From assembly GCA_903813345.2 (NCBI GenBank), contig CAIIXF020000002.1, positions 19,232,455 through 19,296,454 on the forward strand: a stretch of 64,000 bases of DNA. Reading direction: 5' to 3'. The stretch is from Owenia fusiformis (lineage: Eukaryota > Annelida > Polychaeta > Sabellida > Oweniidae). This document shows, in pieces, positions 32,357 to 43,561 of this stretch. The notes under the pieces were generated by a model. The model searched no databases. It worked only from the letters and a program-made list of their open reading frames with translations, and was not told the origin of the DNA. Each line of letters opens with the position of its first letter. Position 1 is the first letter of the stretch. The translations under genes were made by a program, and so were the position numbers.

Positions 32357-33142
32357 CAGGGTGGGCCAAAAAATGTTCACGTTTTTGTTTTGCTACAACG
32401 TCGTTGATATTATAGACACATGTATAAATCATATATCATTGGAAAGACAATTCAATTTCCAACAAAATGATATATAATTCATTCAATAAAAATGATTATT
32501 TGTCTAAGAATATCATTTCGATTACCACAGGTGTCAAAATCATGATTTACCAATTGCTGAATAAAAAATGCTAAGAACTGACCAGACAGATATAACCCCT
32601 ATGTCAGATTTGGGGATATAATTCTAATTATAGAAGGTCAAAATTGTTCATTTACGTTTCAAATTAAAGGAAAATAATTTACAAATGCAATATCATTGAG
32701 ATCTTTCACTATTTTGATAGGTATTGGTAAGATAGGTCAAATAATGTAGTGTCTGTCTCAAATAGTTGGATATTCAAGACATTTTGGAGATATTGCCTAT
32801 TTAAGGCTAGAATTATCATGAAATGGGCAATGATGATGTTGTACTTATATAACTTAAATGACATCTTAAATGGCAGACAATGTAATTATAGACACCAGAA
32901 AGGAAATAAGGGATATTTTCTATATCATTGGTTATGGCATTATTTCAACTGAGTTTCTTTGCAAAACATGTTTGAAGCAATTATCAATGTATATAACTAT
33001 CTAACTTCATAACGAACTACAATGCACAGAGTTTTGTTGGAAATTGAATTATCTTTCTAATGATTTGTAATTTATGGATATTTCAAACATATCAGCAACG
33101 ATATTACAAAAATTAAAATGTGGACGTTTTTGGCCCACCCTG
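32357..33142. mobile_element. TIR element with CAGGGTGGGCCAAAAA ends, upstream of copy A
   Basis: Left end CAGGGTGGGCCAAAAA and right end TTTTTGGCCCACCCTG, TA on both sides, so Tc1/mariner type. Orthologous to 52372-53402, thus older than the duplication. No transposase is recognisable. ATGATATATAATTCATT-like words are inside. Confidence 0.8.
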
Positions 33143-33259
33143 TATCTATACGTTCCAGCGAATTATGGAATTGAAACTAACGGTGGCACAAAAAATGCAA
33201 AAAGTACTATATAAAAAACGAAAGGCGGTCTCATAAATGAACTGAGTTCTTATACACAG

Positions 33260-33410
33260 CTCGACCTTAGGACTAAGGTTTCGTCAATATACCCTTTCGT
33301 GATTTACATGACCTTAGGCCTAAGGTCTCATCAATGAATGGTTTTGCCATATACCTTCAATACACCCGACCTTAGGCCTAAGGTATAAATGACATATAAC
33401 AGACCTTAGG
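33260..33410. repeat. Clustered ACCTTAGGCCTAAGGT palindromes
   Basis: GACCTTAGG(A/C)CTAAGGT occurs at about 33264, 33310 and 33368, with a half site near 33404. Two of the copies are perfect 16-bp palindromes. Spacing 45-58 bp. Nothing in copy B corresponds. Confidence 0.7.
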
Positions 33411-33804
33411 GGGGTTAGTTGAGAATGAAACTGAAAACTTGAGAATGTGTTTTAGGAAAAAATAACGGTGGCACAAAACATGCAAAAAGTGCAATATTAA
33501 AGACCGAAAGGCGGTCAATTTGTCCCTCCCCTCTAGACAGTACGTATAGGCTGTATAGCTTTGGAAAATATTTAAGCGTTTTGACCAACAAGGGCTGAGG
33601 TTGAGGTCATTGAGTTCAGCAAGGGTTGTATTGACTTGACAATAGAGAGGTTAAGCTACACGTATGAATACAAACCCTGAACCTGAACGCGTAAGTCCAC
33701 GCTCAAGTCCACGTTCAAGGACATTTTCTGTTAAGCTACACGTCTGAAACCATGTCAGTGGACGTGGAGGTATATTTATGTGGTGCCTTTATTTAAAGGT
33801 CATG

Positions 33805-33872
33805 TCTCTATGGTGTAATGGATAGCACTTCGGACTCATATAAGGCCTGGGTTCGAATCTAGTCGCGTTAAA
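33805..33872 (+). tRNA. tRNA-like sequence (pseudogene or SINE head)
   Basis: TATGGTGTAATGG matches an RNA polymerase III A box and GGTTCGAATC, 32 bp later, is a perfect B box. The D arm is plausible (ATGGATAGCAC), but the anticodon, T-arm and acceptor stems do not pair well, so it is not a functional tRNA. A T-rich stretch follows. Confidence 0.4.
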
Positions 33873-34004
33873 ACATTTTATTTTTTATTTTTGCTTTATT
33901 TCATATTCAACCACAATTAAAGGGTATAGTGCACTTTCCATTATGATTTCCCCATGAACAAAATAAATCATTTTTAACTGTAACATAAAGAATACAATGT
34001 CACA

Positions 34005-34620
34005 TATCTATTGACTTAACATGTGGATACCATCAGATTCCGATGGAGGCATTTGGTTTTTATTGATTTTCACAAAAGTACCTAAAATACACTATGACCT
34101 GAATCGATTACAAATTAAATAATTTCACAATATGACACAAATGGTATATCACATCAGATGTGCAAATATAAAGTTTGCAATCGATTCAGGTCATTCTTTA
34201 AATTAAAAGATTATACATTTTTTCATCATTTTTGCTACAAAATGGTTATAGAAAAATGCTTCAAAAGCATTTTTACACTAATGAAATCCCGTACAACTTT
34301 GTAAATCCAAAGATTATACCGTTATGTTTCATTAATTAACAACATATTTGGATAAGATGTAGGGATGTGTAGGATGCAAATGGATTTTGACAGACACAAA
34401 AAGAGACTACCTGGTTTGGCATCTCTACCCCTGTACACTTTATTATTGAATATTGTCCCTAATAAGTGGCCCATTCATCAATTCAGTGCTAAATATAGGT
34501 CAACAAGATACTAGCGTATAGCAGTATATTTATCTTGAAAATCAGATGAATCTATTTTTGTTAATGGGAAGATCATAATTGAGGGCGCACTAGATCCTTT
34601 CTTGCCCTGGTTGTCATTTC
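34005..34620. repeat. 600-bp direct repeat, first copy
   Basis: Begins TTGACTTAACATGTGGATA and contains the inverted pair GACCTGAATCGATT ... AATCGATTCAGGTC about 90 bp apart. Recurs at 35190-35797 with small differences. Between the copies lies another duplicated unit (CTGACGTCATTT(T/A)TCTGCGCG at 34926 and 35106). Confidence 0.75.
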
Positions 34621-35189
34621 ATTTAGTTTAGTATACATATTGTACTAAGCCCAAGGCATCAAATTGGTCTTGCGTATTTATATTGTACGGAATGAACAAA
34701 CGATCACATTTGAAGTTGTCATTTACCCATTTAAAATGTATTCTTATTTCCAATTAAGGATTGGGGTATACCAATAAAACAACCAAGATTGTTTGTATCA
34801 AATATGGGCTCCAGGGACATCCTAGAACATAGCTAAAATCAATCACGTAATGAGCAACGTGTAATCACTCATCTACACGTAAAAACCTGTAACTTTCACG
34901 CTTACCTGTAGAAAGTAGACTAATCTGACGTCATTTTTCTGCGCGCGCATAGAAGTACAGGTTCATGCTTTGTTGAATAAGCGTCTGTAAATTGCAAGAA
35001 AATGATAATTTCAATTCAATTCAATTCAATTTACTCTGAAGGTTTACTCTAATCTCATGTAAAAACCTGCAAATTTTACGCTGTCCCACAGGAAATAAAC
35101 AAATCTGACGTCATTTATCTGCGCGCGCATTGAAGTTCACGTTCAAGTTTTGTTAAATACGTGTAGCTTAAACTCTCTAATGAATGTGC

Positions 35190-35797
35190 TCCATTGACTT
35201 AACATGTGGATATCACCAGATTCCAATGGAGGCCATTGGTTTCTATTGATTTTCATAAAAATAACTTAAATACACTAGGACCTGAATCGATTGCAAATTA
35301 AATAATTGCACAATATGACACAAATGGTATATCACATCAGATGTGCAAATATAAAGTTTGCAATCGATTCAGGTCATACTTCAAATTAAAAGATTATACA
35401 TTTTTTCATAATTTTTTCCTACAAAATGACTATAGAAAAATGCTTCAAAAGCAACTTTTATACTTATGAAATCCCATACAACTTTGTTAATCCAAAGATT
35501 ATACTGTTTAGTTTCATTAATTAATAACATATTTGGATAAGATGTAGGGATGTGTAGGATGCAAATGGACAGACTCAAAAAGACTTCCTGGTTTGGCATC
35601 TCTACCCCTGTATTCTTTATGATTGAATATTGGCCATACTAAGTGGCCCATTCATCGATACAGTGCTGAATATAGGTCAACAAGATACTAGTGTACATAT
35701 AAATATAATGATAAAAGCAGTATATTTATTTTGAAAAATCAAATGAATTTATTTTTGTTCATGGGGAGATCATAATGGAGGGTGCACTAGATCCTTT
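35190..35797. repeat. 600-bp direct repeat, second copy
   Basis: Near-identical to 34005-34620, with the same internal hairpin pair. Could be a tandem duplication of a MITE-bearing segment or a pair of LTR-like ends; no LTR hallmarks (TG..CA, primer site) were seen. Confidence 0.72.
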
Positions 35798-36235
35798 GAC
35801 ACAGATCAGAATCAAAACTACTTGTTTTGCACTTGTTCCCAACATTACTTTAAAAACACCATCAACAGTTTGAGTAAACGGTACAGCATGTGTGTAAACA
35901 AACGTACAGCAAGTAGCAAATAAATGATCACTTTTTGTATTGTGTTTTTAGACATTTTATTTGATAATTTGTTATTTTGACTTGAATGATTTGGCAACAA
36001 TAAATTAACTTGAAAATGAAACTTACTGAGAGTGGAACCATTCCATTTTTCATACGATATACTGGATTCCAGATCCTAAATGTATCCTGTCTGTCCTGTC
36101 GCGAACACTGTATATAGTACCTTCACAATTTCCAAAGTGAATTGAACCTTCAAACTCCACGTGAACTCTACTATTCATGCGGATAAATGAATGTTGTTGT
36201 TTTAAAAAATCTACTTATGTCTCGACTCTTTACTA
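35798..36235. repeat. Dispersed repeat, family also at 57300-57930
   Basis: Contains ACTTGTTTTGCACTTGTTCC, ATGTATCCTGTCTGTCCTGT and ACTATTCATGCGGAT(A/G)AATG segments that recur in the same order at 57490-57890. No ORF, no clear termini. Confidence 0.65.
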
Positions 36236-36282
36236 ACCCTTATTATCCTAAGCTTCCAATACCGGTAGTGCGAGGTCACGGT

Positions 36283-37554
36283 GTTATAGCATGACAGTTA
36301 CGTCAAGGCGATTTGCAAAATTTTGCGGTAACGATAACAAAAAAATGGCGGATGGGAAAGACAGCATGTCCTCTTTCTCACCTGTAGGCAATATTCACAG
36401 ATAAGTTTTCCTTTTAAACTAGTTCCTTTTGTTGACTTATATATGGATGGTTATAAAGACTGGGTCAAATCTGCCAGGTGGTCTACAAGAAACAGAATAT
36501 AAGCTGTAAACCTACCGACTGATATATCCAAGTTTATAATTGTTGGTCCATTCTCGTGTTTTCTCAGTACATGTGCCTCAGAGCCACTCTAAATATTAAC
36601 TGAAAGTAAACTGTGTATAAGCAAGGCATAAAATGACAAATCCAGAACAGGATCATGGTGTGTATCGTAAATAATAAGGTTTCAAACACAATGTCGTTAA
36701 ACGACTACGTATGACTTCTATCGAATTCTATGGACGGTAAACGTATTGTATTAGTTGTACGTAAGATATTTAGCGGACGGTTACGTGCATGTGCATCTGT
36801 CAAGTCAAGGTTGCTAGATCTGATAGCCTCTTTCCATGTTATTGTTATAATGGGTAAGAAATGGAATATTGAATTTCCTGTATTTGTTTTCAGGACTCGC
36901 AAGAGACGCTCTTGTTTCGGCCTCTATAAGGCAAGGAAAAAACCATCACTTGCTTTATTTATGAAACAGATGAAAGTGTAAAAGATAGCAATGAAGAGGC
37001 AAAAGAAGATTTAGGATCAAGTACTGATAAAGATGACAAAATTAACAACAATAAATCGGGGTTTCATATTTGAATCAGGTTCGCGTAACCGTCCATCAAT
37101 TTTTTACGTTACCGCAAATTCATAATACATTATTATGGCTTGAGTAGAGCATATTAGGTGGTTTCCAATCCTCTATTGGCTTTGTATGATCGTATATAGG
37201 TTACATCTATATACCACAAGGTTTTTAGGCAATGTAGACCATCCCCTAACAACAAAAATAAACGAATTCCTAAATGTTTGTGTAGTTTTGAATTTCAAAC
37301 TCTACAGTTTTGCTCTTATTTCATGTTATCCCTGGGCATCAATTTGGAAAGACTACTTTCAAAATATACATTACTGAATGCATCACCGAATGCGACGCTT
37401 ACCTAAATAGTTCATCTTTTCATTGATACACAGTAGTAGAAAATAATGCACCAACCTTAGTTTTCTCTTCCATCGCGGCCATTTTATTGGATAAATCCGT
37501 GAACGTAGCCGCCCAACCTCGTTTTCAGAGGTGGCGTAACCGTCATGCTATAAC
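36283..37554. mobile_element. 1.27-kb TIR element with GTTATAGCATGAC ends
   Basis: Left end GTTATAGCATGAC(A)GTTACG and right end its reverse complement (CGTAACCGTCATGCTATAAC). Internal segments with GGTAACG/CGTTACC also pair. The short ORFs inside are not recognisable as transposase. Target duplication unclear. Confidence 0.6.
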
Positions 37555-37682
37555 AACGTTTAGGTGGGAATGTCACCTTGTATGGTACTGGTGAAAGGGA
37601 ATTTTTTGAAAAGAATTGCTTTACCTAACCCCAGTGTTGTCCAAAAATATCTCGTCATTGATTTATTGCTGTTGTGTAGCTA

Positions 37683-38400
37683 TAGTTGTGAGATATGCAA
37701 CGAAAGCACTCGTTTGGGCATGGCTGGTGGATATTTAGCAATCACCCTTTGTGAGCAGGCATGTGTGAAATGCAGCGAAGGCACCCTTTTTGGCAGGGCT
37801 GATGAATATGTAGCATTCAACCTTTCTGGGCAGGCATGTGTGAAATGCAGCGAAGGCACCCTTTTTGGCAGGGTTGGTGAATATGTAGCATTCACCCTTT
37901 GTGGGCAGGCATGTGTGAAATGCAGCGAAGGCACCTTTTTTGGCGGGGCTGATGAATATTTAGCATTCACCCTTTGTGGGCAGGCATGTGTGAAATGCAG
38001 CGAATGCACCCTTTTTGGCAGGGCTGGTAAATATGTAGCATTCACCCTTTGTGGGCAGGCATGTGTGAAATGCAGCGATGGCACCCTTTTTGGCAGGGCA
38101 GGTGAATATGTAGCATTCACCCTTTGTGGGCAGGCATGTGTAAAATGCAGCGATGGCACCCTTTGGCAGGGCTGATGAATATTTAGCATTCACCATTTGT
38201 GGGCAGGTATGTGTGAAATGCAGCGATGGCACCCTTTTTGGCAGGGCTGATAAATATTTAGCATTCACCCTTTGTGGGCAGCCATGTGTGAAATGCAGCG
38301 AAGGCACCCTTTTTGGCAGGGCTGGTGAATATGGAGCATTCATCCTTTGTGGGCAGGCATGTGAGAAATGCAGCGATGGCCCCCGTATTTGGACACCTGA
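37683..38400. repeat. 75-bp minisatellite, about ten units
   Basis: Units start at 37683, 37758, 37833, 37908 and so on; one unit is 73 bp after a 2-bp deletion near 38165. Unit core GGCATGTGTGAAATGCAGCG, then GGCACCCTTTTTGGCAGGG and TTTAGCATTCACC. As 75 is divisible by three, frames stay open on both strands (a 25-residue repeat CVKCSEGTLFGR.. on plus). I treat it as noncoding. Confidence 0.9.
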
Positions 38401-38910
38401 TAGGTCAAGAGGGTAGATATATTATATTGGCCAAGGGATAGTCCAAATATCCTGAACCGACTATAGGATGATCTGTTTACCCCATACCAATCTTTGTCAC
38501 ATTGTTCAATTGTCCACAGTCCAAAAAGCACTACAATGGGGAACCCATCTCAACATTTTTTTAACTTATTTACTTAACAGAGGTTCTTTTTTATTTGAAT
38601 TGCATGAAAATATTATTCAACAAGTGGTCTAAAACTTTTTCATTAGTAGAATTGTAATGAAAGTCTAGTTTTGGAGATGTCAATTTTCAATGACCAAAAT
38701 TATGCTGAAAACAATGGATAGTTTGAGTTTTTCCGATGGAAAATAACATGGAATTTGTGGTTTTTAACTTTATTGCATTTCAATACCCGTCCCCTTTTCA
38801 GAATTTGTTAATTCATTAGCGTAGAAGAACTTTTGATATATTAAAATTAAGAAAAAATACTTCAGAAAATAAGCCTAATGTTTTTCAAAAAGTGACAAGG
38901 TTGAGGGGGA
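38400..38910. other. No gene seen
   Basis: AT-rich spacer between the 75-bp minisatellite and the 32-bp minisatellite; no conserved ORF, terminal repeat or RNA motif seen. Confidence 0.5.
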
Positions 38911-38914
38911 TTCA

Positions 38915-39985
38915 TGATGAATCCCATTGAAAGCTCATGTTTGTACTGAATCCCATCGAAAGACCATGCTTGTACGATGACTCCAATTGAAACCCCCTGC
39001 TTGTACGATGAATCCCATTGAAAGACCACGCTTGAATTGATGAATCCCATTGAAAGTCCATGCTTGTACTGATGAATCCCATTGAAAGCCCATGTTTGTA
39101 CTGATAAATCCCATTGAAAGCCCATGTTTGTACTGAATCCCATTGAAAGCCCATGCTTGTACGATGGATTCTATTGAAGGTCCATGCTTGTACGATGTGT
39201 CCCGTTGAAGGTCCATGCTTGTACGATGTGTCCCGTTGAAGGTCCATGCTTGTACTGGTGAATCATATTAAAAGCCCATGCTTATACTGATGAATCCTAT
39301 TGAGAGCCCATGTTTGTACTGAATCCCATTGAAAGCCCATGCTTGTACTGTGATGAATACCATTGAAAGCCCGTGCTTGAATTGATGAATCACATTGAAG
39401 GTCCATGCTTGTACTGATAAATCCTATTGAGAGCCCATGCTCGTACTGTTGAATCCCCTTGAAAGACTATGCTTGTACTGATGAATCACATTGATAGACC
39501 ATGCTTGTACGATGAATTCTATTGAAAGCCCATGCTTGTACGATGAATCCCGTTGAAATCCCACGCTTGAATTGATGAATCCCATTGAAAGTCCATGCTC
39601 GTACTGTTAAATCCCATTGAAAGACCATGCTCGTACTGTTGAATCCCCTTGAAAGACCATGCTTGTACTGATGAATCCTATTGAAAGCCCATGTTTGTAC
39701 TGGATTCCATTGAAAGAACATGCTTGTACGATGGATTCTATTGAAGGCCCATATGTTTGTACTGAATCCCATTGAAAGACCAAGCTTGTACTGATGAATT
39801 TTATTGAAAGCATATGTGTTTACTGAATCCCATTGAAAGATCATGCTTGTACGATGAATTCTATTGAAGAGGCCCATGTTTGTACTGAATCCCATTGAAA
39901 GACCATGCTTGTACTTATGAATCCCATTGAAAGCTCATGCTTGTATGCATGAATACCACTGAAAGCTTATCCTTGTACGATGAAT
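38915..39985. repeat. 32-bp minisatellite, 3' flank of copy B
   Basis: About 33 units of the same family as 5018-5470 (GAATCCCATTGAAAGCCCAT then GCTTGTACTGAT), with 28-34-bp length variants. It starts abruptly at 38915 with no left-flank homology to the copy A array, so one duplication breakpoint lies in or at this array. Confidence 0.9.
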
Positions 39986-40077
39986 CCTATTGACTTAAAA
40001 TTGTAATTAGCCCATAATTTAGCAGGCTTTCATTAATGATGTATAACATACTAGTTTAATTATACAATGTAAGATTC

Positions 40078-41427
40078 ACACTGGAATAGCCTGACAGCGC
40101 ATAGCCGTAGGCAGCGGGGGTTCGGTGGGTTCGAACGAACCCCCGGTCAGAATTTCCCAAAATATCATTTTGCGGAAAATGCATATAACCAGAAACATTA
40201 AATTACTACATGCTATTTGAAAACTGCATATGAGCAGTAAATGAATTGATATAAATGTTATGGTGAACATGAGAGGCTTATTTTGTTAAAAACATGTCAT
40301 AGTGGAGTTACACTTCCCTCAAAACGTTTGGCAACCTTAGGCACGGGGTGTGATCTAATTTTGGCAAGACCCCAGAGCATGAGATTCTACATTTAGAAAT
40401 AACAATAATTTCGAACAATTAACTTAAAAGCTGCTTCTTCTCGGACAAAATAACCCATCTTTGGCAATGGCTAAATCAGTGCTTTGTAGGAATTTTGTTT
40501 TAAGACAGTTCTGGTCCAATACGAAGTTATTAAAGGTTATCGAAAACAATGAAGACGTTTTTACAACATTGACGAATAAATATTTGGAATAGTCTTAATA
40601 TTGATGAAACACGTGTTCTTTCAAATGTGTAGGTCCATCTCTGTTTTTGGTTTATTTCAATTAAAAGGACCTTATACACCCTCCATTGGGATCTCCCCAT
40701 GGGAAAAAAATAATTCATCTGATTTTTCAAAATGAGTATTCTGCTTCAATTATTACATTAATATGCACACTAGTTTAATACATAATCCAATGGGTTAGTT
40801 AGGATTGCCAAACTTTTGGAGGGAGTGTAATTGTACAAATTGCATTATTTGAGGAACCCTAATGAAGGGGGAGATTTGTGAATAAATAAAAATAGAACCC
40901 CCGGTCACCAAATCCTGGCTACGCCACTGCAGCGGTAAAGTCAGATACCGTTGTCACAAATGGCGGACATAACCGTCGCTTCAACTGTTAAATCACTTTG
41001 TCCTCATGGGATTTTATCGTCGCTAATTCTGTGCATGTATTACCTCGATCTTGTGATGAAGTTTCATATGAAATCCCAATTTCGATCAAAATTGGGTCGA
41101 GAATCGCCACAATATAGCGTCTTTGATATCGTCTATGACAACGGAATCTGAATTTGACTAATTAAGAAAGACAACGACATATGGTAATTACAGTGTCCGT
41201 TGTCCCGTATGGCATTTTGATCGGTTAAATTAAAGACTCTATTTCGATGGTAGAACATTATTAACTATACAATGAGCATTAAGACACTTTGATTGATTGT
41301 TGTTCCAAAGGAATTTAGTCTAGGTGCTCTGTTAAACACTTCATGAAAATCTAATTGAAGCGACGGTTATGTCCGCGATTTGTGACAACAGTATCTGCAT
41401 TTACCGTTGTCAGGCTATTCCGGGGTG
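40078..41427. mobile_element. MITE orthologous to 5541-5849, with nested insertion
   Basis: Same CACTGGAATAGCCTGACA / TGTCAGGCTATTCCGGGGTG ends. It is 1350 bp because of an 830-bp nested element and an internal segment of about 190 bp (41095-41290) that is absent from the copy A version. The longer internal segment may be the ancestral state. Confidence 0.75.
40100..40929. mobile_element. 830-bp element nested in the MITE
   Basis: Flanked by CAGCG (40095-40099 and 40930-40934), a 5-bp target duplication. Ends CATAGCCGTAGGCAG and CCTGGCTACGCCACTG are imperfect inverted repeats. GGTTCGAACGAACCCCCGG near the left end echoes GAACCCCCGGTCACC on the right. No transposase; the minus-strand ORF at 40076-40270 is unremarkable. 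Confidence 0.65.
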
Positions 41428-41712
41428 AGATTGGGGGTTGATGGGGAACAGACATTTCGAAATACCCCGTAGTCGTATTATTTTTAAGTCGATATCCTAA
41501 TTTATACTTTAAGTATTGCTCAAAAGCATTTACTTAGTATGTCTGATCACTAATTATTTATATAAATGTTTCTGATCCCTTCATAAACGTACACTCAGCA
41601 GCATGCTAATCATGATAGACATCTTTATTCTTTTCAACAGATTTCATTGCGACACTACTGATGGGAATTTTCCTTGCATTGTGAATCACTGTCATTTTTT
41701 CCAAGATTAATT

Positions 41713-43526
41713 CAAATCCAGAAATTACCAGTCACTTTCTTTATCAGGAGAGCTGTCAACACATCTGATAAGAAGTGTTCTAAGCAGCTCTAGTGAAACT
41801 TGATGCTATGTTTTGGTCTCATACAAGATGCAGCCTACTTGTAAATAAAATACAGTTATCCATGTACGTAATATATGGTTATATATGTGTCTGATCATAT
41901 AATCTTGAAATTATCCATCAATTTCTTAAGAAATTGGCGAAATTAAGGAAACCAGAAAACACATTTAATGAAAGGGCGGTGTTTATAGGCTGTATCACTA
42001 TGAAATGCCCCTGCATTAACGCTCACAAAATATGAGTTTTAAACATTAATTTAGTAGACTAAAGTGTTGATACGAAATCTCAGTAATATAGTCCATGGTA
42101 TGACTTTCGAATATGAAGGATCCGTAGCACACTATAGCGCAGCAACATTTGAAGCAATATTTATGAAGGTGGACATGTCTTGATTCTTTTAAAATACCAT
42201 TTGCTGAAAAAACTTCCGGCTTTCGGGTCGAAAAATGTATTTCATCACAAGGGGTCAAAAAAAACGTAAATATTTTGATTCGAACTTTTATACATTTTAT
42301 AAGACACAGACCGTTATTCTAAGCATAGGAACAAGGATAAATTATCATAATTTAAAATATACTATTTAATTTTACCGTAGATGTCGGTGTTCAATTAGTG
42401 TAATTATGCAAGTGTGTTTTTCAGATTTTGTTTGATTTTTCAAATATGAGCCAAGCCAATTCAACAAAATTATGTGGAATATTTAGGTAATTTATGATTG
42501 GGAACATATTAGTTTTCTTACCATTTAAAACATTTTTTACCAGAATGTTTCCATATAATCGCAAGGGATCTAACAACAAATTATTGTTCATGTTTTACAA
42601 AACACAATACAATAACAAATAGGTAAGATTTATATCTAATTAAATGTTACAGAGGTATTGGAATTTTCATTTATTCTAAAGGCACGTCTAATAATCAATT
42701 AGAGTCATATGCAATCGAACGCCTTGAAATTCTTCCTCGACGTTACTTGTGGCTATCATCAAGTTTTCTGATGGCTGTTTGTTCTTTTACCTTACCGCTG
42801 GATACAATCAAATTCTAGGAAGATAATGATAACGATTTTTCTCAATTATTCATGAATTCGATCAAGTCTTGATGGTTGTGTTATAAGCAACTGAGCTATA
42901 TCTAACTACGGGAAACAGAATTTTAGCTGCAGTCCCAATTAGTCAAAGAAGAACAATAGGCCCGCCTTTATTGATAATTTTCACCGCTGAATAAAAGTCC
43001 ATATCTCAAAACGTATTGAGACCCCTTTTGTGAAAAACTAGCATAATTTAAACATTTGTCATTCCAATATAAAAGTGATTCATTTGTAGCATTTATCTTA
43101 TTAATACCTGAGAAACAATACAAAATGTTGATACACTGATTGCATATTTTTGGGTATTGATAAGAAAAATAACCTCAAACGTATAGCTTAGAAACCTAAA
43201 TCATATATTTAAAATCATTTTGTTTTATTTTCTGTTGCATTGTGTACTCCAAATTGTGAAAGATTGGGATTTTATTTTTTGGTGATTTTTTTACCTCTGT
43301 TAATGGCAGGCATAATTCAGCCTAAAAGCTGGAAGTATACTGAACGGTTATAATAAAAATTATTACGGGACATATGTAGGTTTGTTAATGTAAGGTCAAA
43401 TATCGCTGCGCTATTGTGTGCTACCAGCTCCTTTATTAGACGTCCTAGAGATTTCATAGCATGGACTAACAGTACCATTTAGGAGATAAGGTGATGTCCG
43501 ATTTAACATTACGAATGCTGGATATG
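41713..43526. mobile_element. 1.8-kb insertion in the last exon of copy B
   Basis: Copy A's exon 12 homology is split here: the 3' part lies left of 41712 and the 5' part right of 43527. Ends CAAATCCAG and CTGGATATG are 8/9 inverted. The first 80 bp recur at 63899-63978. No ORF. Family unknown. Confidence 0.7.
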
Positions 43527-43561
43527 TTCTGACAAATCTCCCTCAATTTAGTCTTAGATAC
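43466..43561 (-). CDS. Copy B exon 12, tail supplied by inserted DNA
   Basis: The first 35 bp are the host VSKTKLREICQN; the remaining 61 bp come from the 41713-43526 insertion and read ISSIRNVKSDITLSPKWYC before TAG. The original tail of copy A (LILEQND...) is displaced 1.8 kb downstream. Confidence 0.7.
   Translation of the reverse strand, partial: VSKTKLREICQNISSIRNVKSDITLSPKWYC

Noticed and set aside
33805-33872. Functional tRNA gene
   Set aside because: Good internal promoter boxes, but anticodon, T and acceptor stems do not pair.
34005-35797. LTR retrotransposon
   Set aside because: Two long direct repeats are present, but no TG...CA ends, primer-binding site, polypurine tract or internal coding region was seen.
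37564-38175. 203-codon plus-strand ORF and 169-codon minus ORF
   Set aside because: Both derive from a 75-bp minisatellite whose unit length is divisible by three. Opposite-strand openness and one frame break argue against coding.
38862-39895. Several 60-140-codon ORFs on minus
   Set aside because: 32-bp minisatellite artefacts, as at 5018-5470.
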